A stretch of DNA of 64,000 nt from Petasospora fabianii (GCA_022641835.1 CP048717.1:186001-250000), one strand, 5' to 3'. Positions 1 to 9,445 are shown, counted from the first letter of the stretch. The notes: generated by a model not told the origin, from the letters alone. Program-made: numbers and translations.

Positions 1-110
1 CTTGCTGTTTTTAGTCGAATAGTGTTTACATTCCGATACCACAACTGTGAGTGGAGAGATCGAACCAGGGGTGTATGCGGAGAATGGGGGTTGTGCATGA
101 TAAGAAATGC

Positions 111-141
111 TGGTATGTTGGTATGTTGGTATGTTGGTATG
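111..141. repeat. Minisatellite, TGGTATGT x about 3.9
   Basis: Four head-to-tail copies of the octamer TGGTATGT, the last one incomplete, followed by a degenerate GT-rich tail. Simple slippage repeat in non-coding DNA. Confidence 0.9.
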
Positions 142-441
142 CTGAGTATGTGGTGTGTGGAGTTCATCGGGAATGTTGAAGGTTGAAAAAGAGAAGAGGG
201 AACACAAGGGTTGCTTTAGGGTTGGAAACAGAGTCGATTCACCATAGAAAACGTTGAAGCAGATGGGTCTCTTGCTGACGGATTCATGAAGGTGTGCCCG
301 CTCCTAAACCTTGAGAGTTTCCCCTATGACGTGTGATGGCATTGTTGATTATTGACACAGGGGAATTGATGACTGATCCGCGCAGGATTGCCAAAGTCCA
401 AATGTACCCTGTAAGATCGGGAAATCCTCCACATAAGATCT

Positions 442-540
442 CTGCGTAGTGCGGAGATGCTCTGCCTAGGGCCGGGCTGAAAATCCTGCCTAGTCGCGTA
501 GCCATCTGCCTAGCTTTCTGCCTAGCTACACTCCTAGGCA
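442..540. promoter_or_regulatory. Cluster of CTGCCTAG octamers
   Basis: CTGCCTAG occurs at 462-469, 486-493, 506-513 and 518-525. A one-mismatch copy, CTGCGTAG, lies at 442-449, and the inverted form CCTAGGCA lies at 533-540. Six related octamers in 100 bp suggest either an array of protein-binding sites or a decayed tandem repeat. I do not know a yeast factor with this site. Confidence 0.5.
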
Positions 541-605
541 CCCCGTAAAATAGCAACAACTCAGCACGCGCTGCGGCCGTGCCTGGGGAGACCCGCACCC
601 ACATC

Positions 606-658
606 GGGAAATGTAAACAAACGGCAAATTTCTTCTGACCTGGGAAATATAAACAAAC
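606..658 (+). promoter_or_regulatory. Paired forkhead-type sites
   Basis: A 17-bp word, GGGAAAT(G/A)TAAACAAAC, occurs at 606-622 and 642-658 with one difference, starts 36 bp apart. The GTAAACAAA core matches the binding site of yeast Fkh1/Fkh2. KIN4 acts in mitosis, so cell-cycle control is plausible, but the pair is about 800 bp from the KIN4 start and could belong to another gene. Confidence 0.45.
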
Positions 659-1458
659 AAAAGCCAGCGCATCTTCACACTTGTCACAGGGCAAAACAAC
701 GAGTATAGTGCTGTCCTCTCTCCAGCACACACAGTGTATCACCTTCCTCGTCTGCTACACATATAGCAGAATCCGCTCCTTTTCTTTCTAATCAAGAATT
801 CCCCGCCTCCTCCCGCTTCTCGCTAGGTTCTTCTACGGAGAACACCACGCATTGGGGCTATATTTAACGAACGAATCGTGAGTTCATCTTTCATCGAGCG
901 GCGGCCTGTTCCAAAGAAACAGTGGTTTTAGAGAGGTCCTCCAGGTGCCATTGGATATCACCAGCGCGTTTCCAGTATCTCTAACTGGTTCTAGTGGTTC
1001 CTCATCACACACTGTCCTGCGCCCACCAGGGTTTTCAGGCACCCTCCACCCCTCATTTCACCCTTTGACGTTATACTAACAGCACCCGACTTAGCCCGCT
1101 CCCTTTGATCTCCCCCTTCTAAGCAAAACAGGCACACTTCACAACTCGTGTCTTACATAGGGATATAACGCGGTTATCTTCATCTGCTACAACTTACACG
1201 TCAATCACCTATCGCAGCTTCGCCTCGCACAGACTCATCACATTTTGTTCTGGCGTCCCTTTCCAATCAGTTTTACATACACGAGTTCGCAGCGATCTCT
1301 ACCACTTACCACCTTACCGTGTTACAGAAACATTGTAACTGAGTTCCCTATCGCACACTGGTAAATCCCCAAGTCTTTGCCTCAAACATCTTCTCCTGCT
1401 TAACCCCCCTCCATTTCCACTTCACAGACAGGCCCACCCCTGTCACCAAATCACCACG

Positions 1459-3852
1459 ATGAGCACCGATACAACATCAACAACAACTACAAGACGCCGC
1501 CAGAGTTTCCAGGGTAAACCTCGAAAGGGACATAAGGAAGTGAGATTTGGCTCATACATTCTCGGATCAACACTAGGTGAAGGTGAATTTGGTAAAGTCA
1601 AACTCGGATGGCGTAAAGACGGTAGTCAGCCATCACAAGTTGCAATCAAGTTCATCCGTCGTGAATCGATCCCAAGAGGTTCTGATCGGGAATCTAAAGT
1701 TCATAGAGAGATCAATGCCTTGAAAAGACTCTCCCATCCAAATATTATCAAACTTGAAGAAGTGCTTCAAAATGATAAGTACATCGGTATCGTTCTTGAG
1801 TATGCATCTGGTGGTGAACTCTTTGATTACATCCTCCAACACAGGTACTTGAAAGATTCACTGGCTTGCAGACTCTTTGCCCAGTTAGTAAGTGGTGTCC
1901 ACTACATGCACTCCAAGGGTATCGTTCACAGAGACCTGAAACTCGAAAACTTGTTGCTTGATAAGCACAAAAACATCATCATCACGGACTTTGGCTTTGT
2001 AAACAGCTTCTCACCTGGACAGGAGCTTATGAAGACATCTTGTGGCTCTCCGTGTTATGCAGCTCCAGAATTGGTCATCTCCAGTGACCCATACGAGGCT
2101 AGAAAAGTTGATATCTGGTCGTGTGGTGTCATTCTCTATGCTATGCTTGCTGGTTACTTGCCATTTGATGACGATCCCCAAAACCCAGATGGTGACAACA
2201 TTGCTAGACTCTACCAGTACATTACGTCAACACCTTTAACATTCCCAGAGTATATTGAGCCAATGCCAAGAGACTTATTGAGAAGAATCCTTGTTCCAAA
2301 CCCAAAGAAGAGAATCACATTGAGAGAGATTAGAAGTCACCAATGGTTGGCTCCTCATGCTCCATTCTTGTCAGTGACACCATCAGAATGGGATAAGAAC
2401 ACATCTACACAATCGATACCAGTCCCACAGCCTCGACCACTGGTGAACGACTACAGAAGATACTCACTGATCGACACGTCATCTGTTGCCCTTCATAACA
2501 CAAACGTTTCCCAATCAACATCTTTCTTTGCGTCTCCATTGCCACCACAGACATCATCAAGTCATGCCATTGCCATCCCATCATCAACATCTTCCACATC
2601 CATCAACGAACAAGTCACATTCAACCCAAGAGGAGGCCACAAGAGAAGCGGCTCTGTCCAGTCATACAGTTCCGCATCTATGGCCTTGCAGGCTGTTGTT
2701 GATGCTGATGATATTAGACACCACGTTCCACAAGCCAACTCTTTGAACTCCTCGGAACAGGCCCGCCGTGACTCATTCACTAAGAAGCCATCTGGCCATA
2801 GTGTGCCAAGGTCTACAACTCATACTGGTATCTCTTCGATGACTCAGAAAGAGCAGCTAATTAATACTGCCATTGAAGAGTCTCCAGCCAAGAAGCCATC
2901 CACGTTCGTGGTGCCAAAGATCCCAACTAATAGCAACAACTATCATCAGCCACATCCTACACAGAAACTGCCCGGGGCTCCTAGAAAGCCAAGGCCAACA
3001 TCTTATCACCCAGGCTTGTACTCTGCTCAGGATTCAAACAACTTGGACTTCCAAATTCACAACCATGTTCCTGCCCAGTTTGGTAGATCTGAGTCTACCA
3101 ACTCTGTTGCTTCTTTGAGTAAGATCAGTAAGCCACATGTTGAGCTTGCACTGGCTGAGGGTGGCATTATCACTCCAAAGTCACCAACATTCTTGTCTGC
3201 TTCGTTGTCACATTCCCCTCAAAAGCTTGAGATCACCGAAGAGGAGGATAAGGAGGTGGAAGACGTTGACGAGAAGAATACCGCTTCCGAGGCCGAGAAG
3301 AAGAAGACCAACAGATACTCTGCTGTGATCGCTGCTGAGATGGTATTTGACAAGATATTTGGTTCTGCCTCAAACGATAAACCAGCTGACACGATCCAAG
3401 CACCATCTTCTGAGAATCTGACGAAACCATCCCGTTCACCAAGTGTGCAGTCCTCAGTGTCTAAACCATCTACGAAGTCTACTGGTACTAAGAACACTTC
3501 AGTGCAGGGTTCACCTCATGATCAGGCCAGAATTCCATCCGGCTCAAAGCATACTGATACTACCAACTCGAATAAGACCAAGAGGTTCAGTTTCTTGGGC
3601 TTTTACAACTCTCAACCAGATTCCAAGTCTAATGGATCCCATGAGTCTCAAAAGAGAACACAGAATACTTCTACACCTAAGAAGAAGCCGCTTGAGCCAT
3701 CTACAGTTGATAACATTCAGACCAGAAGAAACTCCTACATGCCAAAGAAAAAGGAATCTGTCATTGCTTACACTTCATTTGATCAAAGAAAAGAACCATC
3801 CACCGCCAAAAAGGTTATGGACTTTTTCAAGAGAAGAAGTATGCGTATCTGA
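1459..3852 (+). CDS. KIN4: Kin4/Frk1-type serine/threonine kinase
   Basis: A 797-residue protein kinase of the Kin4/Frk1 group. In S. cerevisiae Kin4 is the spindle position checkpoint kinase that holds back mitotic exit by acting on Bfa1 at the mother spindle pole. The kinase domain spans about 30-305: glycine loop G40-G45, VAIK lysine 64, HRDLK at 157-161, DFG at 177-179 and an activation loop with Thr193 before the GSPCYAAPE segment. The rest is a long Ser/Thr-rich, probably disordered tail ending in a basic AKKVMDFFKRRS motif, as in Kin4 proteins. The HRDLK leucine (codon 160) is CTG. It lies beside RPL33 as in S. cerevisiae. Only one copy is expected in a yeast without the genome duplication, so KIN4 and FRK1 cannot be told apart. 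Confidence 0.9.
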   Translation: MSTDTTSTTTTRRRQSFQGKPRKGHKEVRFGSYILGSTLGEGEFGKVKLGWRKDGSQPSQVAIKFIRRESIPRGSDRESKVHREINALKRLSHPNIIKLEEVLQNDKYIGIVLEYASGGELFDYILQHRYLKDSLACRLFAQLVSGVHYMHSKGIVHRDLKLENLLLDKHKNIIITDFGFVNSFSPGQELMKTSCGSPCYAAPELVISSDPYEARKVDIWSCGVILYAMLAGYLPFDDDPQNPDGDNIARLYQYITSTPLTFPEYIEPMPRDLLRRILVPNPKKRITLREIRSHQWLAPHAPFLSVTPSEWDKNTSTQSIPVPQPRPLVNDYRRYSLIDTSSVALHNTNVSQSTSFFASPLPPQTSSSHAIAIPSSTSSTSINEQVTFNPRGGHKRSGSVQSYSSASMALQAVVDADDIRHHVPQANSLNSSEQARRDSFTKKPSGHSVPRSTTHTGISSMTQKEQLINTAIEESPAKKPSTFVVPKIPTNSNNYHQPHPTQKLPGAPRKPRPTSYHPGLYSAQDSNNLDFQIHNHVPAQFGRSESTNSVASLSKISKPHVELALAEGGIITPKSPTFLSASLSHSPQKLEITEEEDKEVEDVDEKNTASEAEKKKTNRYSAVIAAEMVFDKIFGSASNDKPADTIQAPSSENLTKPSRSPSVQSSVSKPSTKSTGTKNTSVQGSPHDQARIPSGSKHTDTTNSNKTKRFSFLGFYNSQPDSKSNGSHESQKRTQNTSTPKKKPLEPSTVDNIQTRRNSYMPKKKESVIAYTSFDQRKEPSTAKKVMDFFKRRSMRI

Positions 3853-4610
3853 GATGGCCCTTTCTATGAGTTTGTTTCTTTTCTTGCTTTCAATGAATTT
3901 TGCTGTTGTTCTTTTGCTGATGAAGCCATCTTCTCATTATGCCACTTATTTTTGCATCATACCCTCGTTGTTGTTTCTTTGTCATTGACCTTTTAGCTTT
4001 GTTATCTTCAAGAAGGTTTATCTTGTTTCCACCATTCCACGAACACTCACTTTTCAATTCTTTTACTTAACTTTTGTCTCATACCACATTTTTCTATCTT
4101 GATCCCAAATCTACGCTGATGAACTTTTATCTGAACGCAAGTATTCACCCCAGGAGTTGAGATTCTTGCCATTTATGTTATACCCCTTTGCATTATTGAA
4201 TCTGTTGCCATTGGAGAACGAGAACCATTGGGCACGCTATATGACCCTCCACCGTTGTCATCGTTAATTACTCTACCGAAGCGTTTATATTTATTACAAG
4301 AAACGGTTCTAATGTTAAAGATTGAGTAGACTCTAAGCAGTTAAGGTATGTCTACAAATGTGTAGAGTAAATGTGCTTGATCATGATTGATTGATTGATC
4401 GCGAGCGGGGTAAGGCACTTGATGGGTACTACTTTTTGATGGACATGACATGGTTTTGACAGCCAAGAGGTTGTGTATATAGTGGAATACGAAGTACACC
4501 ACAATAAATAATGAATAAATAACGAATAAATAACCAGCAGTCGTTAAGACTGCAATAAAGAAACTCTAGTATCTTTGAGAGCCTATAAAAAGTGGGGTCA
4601 TACCACCACT
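3853..4610. other. Convergent intergenic region, KIN4 / NDUFA1
   Basis: This is the shared 3' region of two convergent genes. It is T-rich after the KIN4 stop and AT-rich with TAAATAA-type words near 4500-4530. I see no gene or RNA here. Confidence 0.6.
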
Positions 4611-4883
4611 TCAATCCTTCCACCAACTCAACTTCTCCAACTTCCAGATACCGTTGGTCTTGAATGCCTCAGGAGCCTCAGCATCAGAAGATTGCTGTCT
4701 ATACTTTGAAGTTAACCTCAAGTCACGCTCCATTAACTGTCTGTCGAATTGGTCAAGATCATAACGTGGTCTTCTTTTGCCATTGGTGAGATGGAAACGG
4801 GACTCAGCCATGTATGTTCCACCTGCGGTGAGGAAGACGAGCATGATGGTCCAGGGCATCAAGCCCTCAAATGGGATGGCCAT
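4611..4883 (-). CDS. Complex I accessory subunit, NDUFA1 (MWFE) type
   Basis: A 90-residue protein resembling fungal NDUFA1, a one-helix accessory subunit of the membrane arm of mitochondrial NADH:ubiquinone oxidoreductase. The N-terminus MAIPFEGLMPW is followed by a hydrophobic segment (about 10-27) and then the family motif DQFDRQLMERDLRLT at about 43-57. Fungal members have a closely similar DQWDRQMMERDRRLT. Length fits the family. The ATG at 4883 leaves no room for a cleaved presequence, as is usual for this subunit. Its presence implies that this yeast keeps a proton-pumping complex I, unlike S. cerevisiae. The gene sits between KIN4 and RPL33, a place where S. cerevisiae has none. Confidence 0.88.
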   Translation of the reverse strand: MAIPFEGLMPWTIMLVFLTAGGTYMAESRFHLTNGKRRPRYDLDQFDRQLMERDLRLTSKYRQQSSDAEAPEAFKTNGIWKLEKLSWWKD

Positions 4884-5386
4884 GATTAGATGAGTTGTGT
4901 TGAAAGTTGTAGTAGTGTTGTTGTTGATGATAAGGAGAAATGTAAGGAGTTGGAGTTGTGTTTATTTGTGCGGAGTGTGCGCTTGTGGGTTCGCGGGACA
5001 GAGACAGACAGTTCTTTCAGTGGTATAGAGACATATATGGATGGAGAGTATAAATGAGAGCTACAGGTTTGCAAAGTTAATTTTACATAAGGTGTACCGT
5101 AGTATTCACTATGAATCGGATCAATTATGATTTTTCAAAATGGAGTTGATCGGGGGGAAAGGGGATGAGTAAGTGTACAAGGATGGAGGTGATAAACAGG
5201 ATAGATAAAACAAACAAAAACTTCAAAATCAGATACTAATGATGTGTTCTTCCCATGGGAACTCTTTCAGCATACAAGTTGGAAACGTGTTTTTCCATTT
5301 TTCCGTACAGAATAGACCATTATATTTTTTTTTTAAAAGAGAACCGGTAAAACAACATTAGCTTTCATGCAAATACCCAAAAGAAT
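4884..5386. other. Intergenic region, NDUFA1 upstream / RPL33 3' side
   Basis: Holds the NDUFA1 promoter and the RPL33 terminator. A T-run at about 5327-5336 lies just past the RPL33 stop on its strand. I see no gene. Confidence 0.6.
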
Positions 5387-6119
5387 TTAGATGTTAGATG
5401 GGTACAAGAAGATTCTGACAGAAGCACCGAAAGTCTTAGCTGGCAAGTTGGACTTGAAGTTGGCTCTGACGACACCAGAGTTACCGTGAGTTCTGGTGAT
5501 CTTACCCCAGATGACTCTGATCTTAGAACCTCTAATCTCCTTGGAAGCTCTGTAGACGTAAGCGACACGCTTACCCAAGTAGAACTTGGCCTCCTCTGGA
5601 GTAGCGACACCCTCAATCTTCACAAGGGAGACGTTTGGGTTGGTGACAGACTTAGATCTCTGGTAGGAGACGTGCTTGCCTTTCACGTACACTGTTATTA
5701 TTGTTAGTAGCTGGTCTTTTTCCATAAGTAATAGGATTTAACTTTTGAGATTTGAAGAGACGTGAGTAGAGATTTGAAGAGATAAATGGATGTAGATGAG
5801 AACACTGGTTTGAGTGTAAGCTATGTGTTACTCTTGGACTTCTTGTTGATGGCTTGGAAAACTCTGGAACGAGTTGTGTGGTGAACTGAAATGACACTAT
5901 TGTATAATTGTGATATTCTGATTAGAGTGATACTTCTCAAATATGATTCTCTTGATCCTCGTTGTTGTTGAACTGAACACATTTTGATGCCTATTTTGCC
6001 CTGACATTTCACTGGGGGCTTCGTTGACGGACCCAGCTTTTCTCGATTATTCACAGTGTCTCCTCTTATCTCATAAAGTCCTTTGTTCATGTGCACATAC
6101 ATCTGTGGGATTCGGCCAT
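5387..6119 (-). CDS. RPL33: 60S ribosomal protein eL33 (L35a), one intron
   Basis: Exon 1 is 6101-6119, encoding MAESHR plus the first base of the next codon. Exon 2 is 5387-5691 and resumes with LYVKGKH. The joined product is 107 residues, the same length as S. cerevisiae Rpl33 and nearly identical to it, including the C-terminus [14 protein letters not shown]. The intron (5692-6100, 409 bp) starts GTATGT, has TACTAAC at 5703-5709 and ends CAG, eleven bases after the branch site. A tiny first exon of 19 nt is also the S. cerevisiae arrangement. Transcribed away from the U3 gene across a 504-bp promoter with Rap1-like and CCCTAA sites. I found no C/D-box snoRNA in the intron. Confidence 0.97.
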
Positions 6120-6623
6120 TGTGACTTTTCTTATTGATCGTGGGATGAAGACCTCTAAACACTACCTTAGCCCTGTGTTGAAGAGTTGGAAATTTGGTTG
6201 TGAAAAAGTCTGAGTGGTCCGCGAAACCGGCGCGCAAGCGCCAACACCACACAAACTCTGAGGAGGTGGGGCGTGTGTAATGTCCGGGTGTAAAGCGTCG
6301 TCCAGGTTTCATAATAGCGCGAAATGAGTGTGAATTTGAGAAACATCCAGACATTTCAAAAGCGCGAAACAAGCAGTAACAGTCACGGTCGCGAATCAAG
6401 TGTGCCCTAAAACCGCTGTATCTAGTCATGTGACTGAGGACCCAAAAACAGTGTTGCCCCTGGGAAGTTGCCCTAAGGCACTTCAACAAAGAGTTTGCCC
6501 TAACGTTTAAAGTTTCTTTTGGCTGAAAGATTTTCGCGCATTGGATCGTTGGGTCTGAAAAGTATAAAAGGGACCAATGCCCCATCTCATTTTCAGTTAT
6601 TTTCTCTCTTGTTTCCTTTCTTT
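6120..6623. promoter_or_regulatory. Divergent promoter of RPL33 and U3
   Basis: Two Rap1-like sites in opposite orientations occur at 6279-6291 (reverse strand ACACCCGGACATT) and 6343-6355 (ACATCCAGACATT). Three copies of TGCCCTAA lie at 6403-6410, 6469-6476 and 6496-6503, matching the CCCTAA core bound by Tbf1. A TATA box, TATAAAAG, is at 6563-6570, 54 bp before the U3 5' end. Tbf1 and Rap1 are known regulators of snoRNA and ribosomal protein genes in yeasts; which of them acts here is inference. Confidence 0.65.
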
Positions 6624-7085
6624 GTCGACGTACTTCAGTAAGTTATACCCCTATAGCTTTGATTTACCACCTTTTGATAGGAGGTAATCAAAGCTGAAGA
6701 AACACACCAAGAGTCAGATTACTAACGCCTCGCCACAGTAGGATCATTTCTATAGAGAACGTCCCTCTTTGACTCTTCTAAAGAGCCACTGAATCCAACT
6801 TGGTTGATGAGCTGCAGCCTTTGTGCCCTAGAGTGAGATTTTTATTTAGCTTGTCCATAACCCTTTGCGGTTTGGTCATCTATAATAATTTTGCCTTTTG
6901 TTTTTACGTTTGATTTTCCGTTATGAGATTCAAGAGACCCATTGTTTCAATATTTTTATTGATTCTGATGGCTTGTTTTGTTTCCAGGTTCTTCTTCGTG
7001 TTAAAGGAGCGATGATCTCGACCCGGCAAGTGTACTCCTTCGGGAGGGACTTGTTTGGGTGGGCGCAAATGGCACTCTGACAAGT
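6624..7085 (+). ncRNA. SNR17: U3 snoRNA gene with intron
   Basis: Clear homologue of yeast snR17, the U3 box C/D snoRNA that guides early 18S rRNA processing in the SSU processome. The 5' end GTCGACGTACTTCA (6624-6637) is the conserved U3 start. Box A, GGATCATTTCTATAG, lies at 6741-6755, followed by the conserved hinge segment ending GAATCCAACTTGGTTGATGAG near 6793-6813, GCGATGATCTCGACCC at 7009-7024, box D CTCTGA at 7075-7080 and the terminal ACAAGT. An intron starts GTAAGT at 6638, with TACTAAC at 6720-6726. The acceptor is TAG ending 6741 (intron 104 nt) or CAG ending 6738; the first joins CTTCA to GATCA most naturally. The mature RNA would be about 358 nt. Its place next to RPL33 is the same as in S. 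cerevisiae. Confidence 0.96.
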
Positions 7086-7482
7086 TTGTTTTCAACCCCT
7101 TTCTCTTAATTCATTTGATGGAGTTCCATCATGTGGTTTAAGACTACATTATATATATATATATATATATATATATTGATACATATATATTAAGATCTAA
7201 TGTTGGTATCGTCTAATGATGGTGTAGTACTACGTATGCTCTTGCTGATGTCTGGGTGTGATTAAAGGTATGACGCTACATGAAGCTACACACTAAACAA
7301 ACACCGAAATCTGTATGTATAAAATGGCTTATGTAAAGATAAAAAAAAGATCAATTAAAGTTGTAGACATGATATAGACAAAAAGAGAAAAAAAAAGCAC
7401 GAAGACGAATTAACGTTAAAAGAGTAGAAACAACCGGCAAGAAAAGGTTAATAAATGGAGGAAAGGAGGAAAGGAAGAAAGC
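7086..7482. other. Intergenic region, U3 3' side / OSH4 3' side
   Basis: Convergent 3' ends. Holds a TA dinucleotide run at 7150-7177 and A-rich stretches at 7340-7400. I see no gene. Confidence 0.6.
7150..7177. repeat. (TA)n microsatellite
   Basis: An uninterrupted alternating TA run of 28 bp between the U3 and OSH4 3' ends. Confidence 0.95.
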
Positions 7483-8769
7483 TTAGATTTTAATCTCAGT
7501 TTCATTGTTCCATTTCTCTCTAATGAATCTCCAATGTTCAGAATTGGCATCCTTCTTATCATCTTTATCACCAATACGAGTACCACTAACAACGTTCCTT
7601 CTTGAAAGGTCAGCCAATGTAGCTAAACCAACAAATGGATCTGGAGCGACACCAGTGACATTTTTCTCTAAATCAATTTGATCAAACCAACGAGTTTCCC
7701 ATTTGATACCAAGTTCTTGTTCTTTCTTTCTCAATTCACGTTGACGAACTTCAATCTTTGTCTTTTCCTGGTGAATCAAATCATAATTACCAACTTTAAT
7801 AGCATCAGCAACTGATTTCCAAGCTTTACGTGTCTCTAAATCATGCTGTTGTTCAATTGGCTTAACGGTAAGAGTTTCAGCATTCTTTGCAAGGGCATCA
7901 TAAAAGAGTGTTCCTTCAGATTTAGAAGTGGAACCACCTGGATAGATATAAGATTTACCTGACCATTGACCAGAGATGGTGAAAAGTGCATCTGATTTAC
8001 CTTGAGAAGATGCAAAATCTTTATAGATGCGAGCCTTAAATGAATTCTTCTTACCAGAGAAATAACCACGACCAGTATAAGTGATAACTGATACGTAACC
8101 CGAAGATGATTGAATGATAGATTGACCTTCTAATTCAACAAATGGAGAGGCAACGAGAAGACCTTCAATGTGCAATGGTGGTAATGTACATGCATATGAT
8201 TCATTCAAGTCTTTAAACTCAAGTAGGGCATGACCATACTGCTTAACGTTGATAGATGCAGTAGAGATGGATGCCTTAACACCGTTATAACCTTGAAGTT
8301 GAACATTGTTCTTATCGTTAAAGATAGCATAACCAGTGACTGGTGGGTGATGACTAACTTGTTCCGAAAGCAAGATAGTATCACCAAGGTTTTGCTCCTT
8401 GGTGGTATCAGACCATTTACCGACAAAGAGTTCACCAAGGAAAGGATTCAATGGTTTCTTTTCAGAACCCATTGATTCATTTCTAGAGCAATATTGAGAA
8501 CGAAGAGTTGAAATAAACCATTTTGTCACTGCAATGATACGTTCTTGTGCAATTTCATCAGCATCTGGACCATCATAAGACTTGGCATCACCGATAAAGT
8601 TTGGTGCGATTAAAAGATCTGGGTGCTCACCCCAAAACTGAGAGTACTCAACAAGTGAAGTTGGTGAGAGGATAAAAGGTGGAGCAGTTAGGGAAGAAAG
8701 ATCACCATTATAAGATGCAATGGACTTAAGGAAAGATGTCCAAGAAGAAGAGTGTGCCGTATCGGTCAT
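7483..8769 (-). CDS. OSH4: Oxysterol-binding protein homologue Osh4/Kes1
   Basis: A 428-residue OSBP-related lipid carrier. Osh4/Kes1 exchanges sterol for PI4P between membranes and restrains Golgi vesicle formation. The start at 8769 gives MTDTAHSSSWTSFLKS, matching the N-terminal lid region of S. cerevisiae Kes1 (434 residues). Upstream in-frame sequence has no ATG, so the longer reading is not used. Family signature EQVSHHPP is at about 136-143, preceded by KPLNPFLGELFVGKW. The C-terminal WRFIREKWNNE segment also matches Kes1. This is the short type without PH or ankyrin domains. Synteny (next to POC4, NOP53 and DFR1) fits both KES1 and its duplicate HES1 in S. cerevisiae. Confidence 0.96.
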   Translation of the reverse strand: MTDTAHSSSWTSFLKSIASYNGDLSSLTAPPFILSPTSLVEYSQFWGEHPDLLIAPNFIGDAKSYDGPDADEIAQERIIAVTKWFISTLRSQYCSRNESMGSEKKPLNPFLGELFVGKWSDTTKEQNLGDTILLSEQVSHHPPVTGYAIFNDKNNVQLQGYNGVKASISTASINVKQYGHALLEFKDLNESYACTLPPLHIEGLLVASPFVELEGQSIIQSSSGYVSVITYTGRGYFSGKKNSFKARIYKDFASSQGKSDALFTISGQWSGKSYIYPGGSTSKSEGTLFYDALAKNAETLTVKPIEQQHDLETRKAWKSVADAIKVGNYDLIHQEKTKIEVRQRELRKKEQELGIKWETRWFDQIDLEKNVTGVAPDPFVGLATLADLSRRNVVSGTRIGDKDDKKDANSEHWRFIREKWNNETEIKI

Positions 8770-9395
8770 TTTAGTTTGTTTATCCAAGGTGGTGTCTGTG
8801 GTGTTGGTGTCGTTTTTGGTGGTGATGGTTCTCGGGGTGGAGGTGGTGTTGGTGGAAGGTGACTTATTGGAGTGTTTCTTAAGGAACTTCACTTTGACTG
8901 TATTATATTACTGTACTTGGTTTGTGAAATTATGGTCTGCGATGCAGTTTACTCAATTGCCCTCGTATAGATAAATTATAATCAATAGGGGGCCGAAGAG
9001 AGTAGAGAGGGGGCGAGAACGGGTGCGGGTAAAAAGACACTCCGATTATCAAGTTCAAGTGTGTGTGCGCGAGAGGGCAAGAACGGATGTGTGCAAAGTA
9101 GCGTAGCAGAGATGAACAAAGGTCAATGTCAAATTGTTGAAGAGAGTATGAGAGACCAATGGTTAGTGTTATTGGGTGGTGTTGTTGCCTTTGGTTGGTT
9201 GATTGCGGGTGGGTGGCACAGTGGCACAGCTGTTGGTTTCGCTTGCGGCGACAAGAATTTGGTAATATTAAAATTAATTCGCGAACTCATTGCGCGGGTC
9301 GTAGCGCATCCGATGTTTCCAGGGCTGAGCTAAGCTGAGCTTAGCTGAGCGGTGCTCTGCACTGCTCTGCTTAAACTACAGTGTCTACATATAAG

Positions 9396-9431
<36 letters not shown>

Positions 9432-9445
9432 TATATAAGTTTATA
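8770..9445. other. Intergenic region, OSH4 upstream / DFR1 3' side
   Basis: OSH4 promoter plus DFR1 terminator. At 9324-9350 the heptamer GCTGAGC recurs three times at exact 10-bp steps and includes the inverted repeat AGCTAAGCT-G-AGCTTAGCT (9328-9346). A TA run follows at 9398-9427, just past the DFR1 stop. I see no gene. Confidence 0.6.
9398..9427. repeat. (TA)n microsatellite
   Basis: A thirty-base alternating AT run beginning about 20 bp downstream of the DFR1 stop codon; it probably lies in the DFR1 3' UTR or terminator. Confidence 0.95.

Larger units (their letters stand above)
1..1458. other. Gene-free upstream region of KIN4
   Basis: No convincing gene is visible; the open frames here are short and resemble nothing known. 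The stretch holds a minisatellite at 111-141, a cluster of CTGCCTAG octamers at 442-540 and two forkhead-type direct repeats at 606-658. It serves at least partly as the KIN4 upstream region and may also serve a gene beyond the left edge. Confidence 0.7.

Noticed and set aside
284-742. A 152-codon minus-strand frame near the left edge
   Set aside because: Composition and sequence are not protein-like, and the CTGCCTAG and forkhead repeats lie inside it; better seen as regulatory DNA.
5821-6585. A 254-codon open frame on the minus strand over the RPL33 intron, exon 1 and promoter
   Set aside because: It reads exon 1 of RPL33 in the wrong frame, has no family resemblance and overlaps a well-supported intron and promoter.
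7483-8892. A 41-residue N-terminal extension of OSH4
   Set aside because: The upstream frame opens with GTG and has no ATG; the ATG at 8769 matches the Kes1 start.
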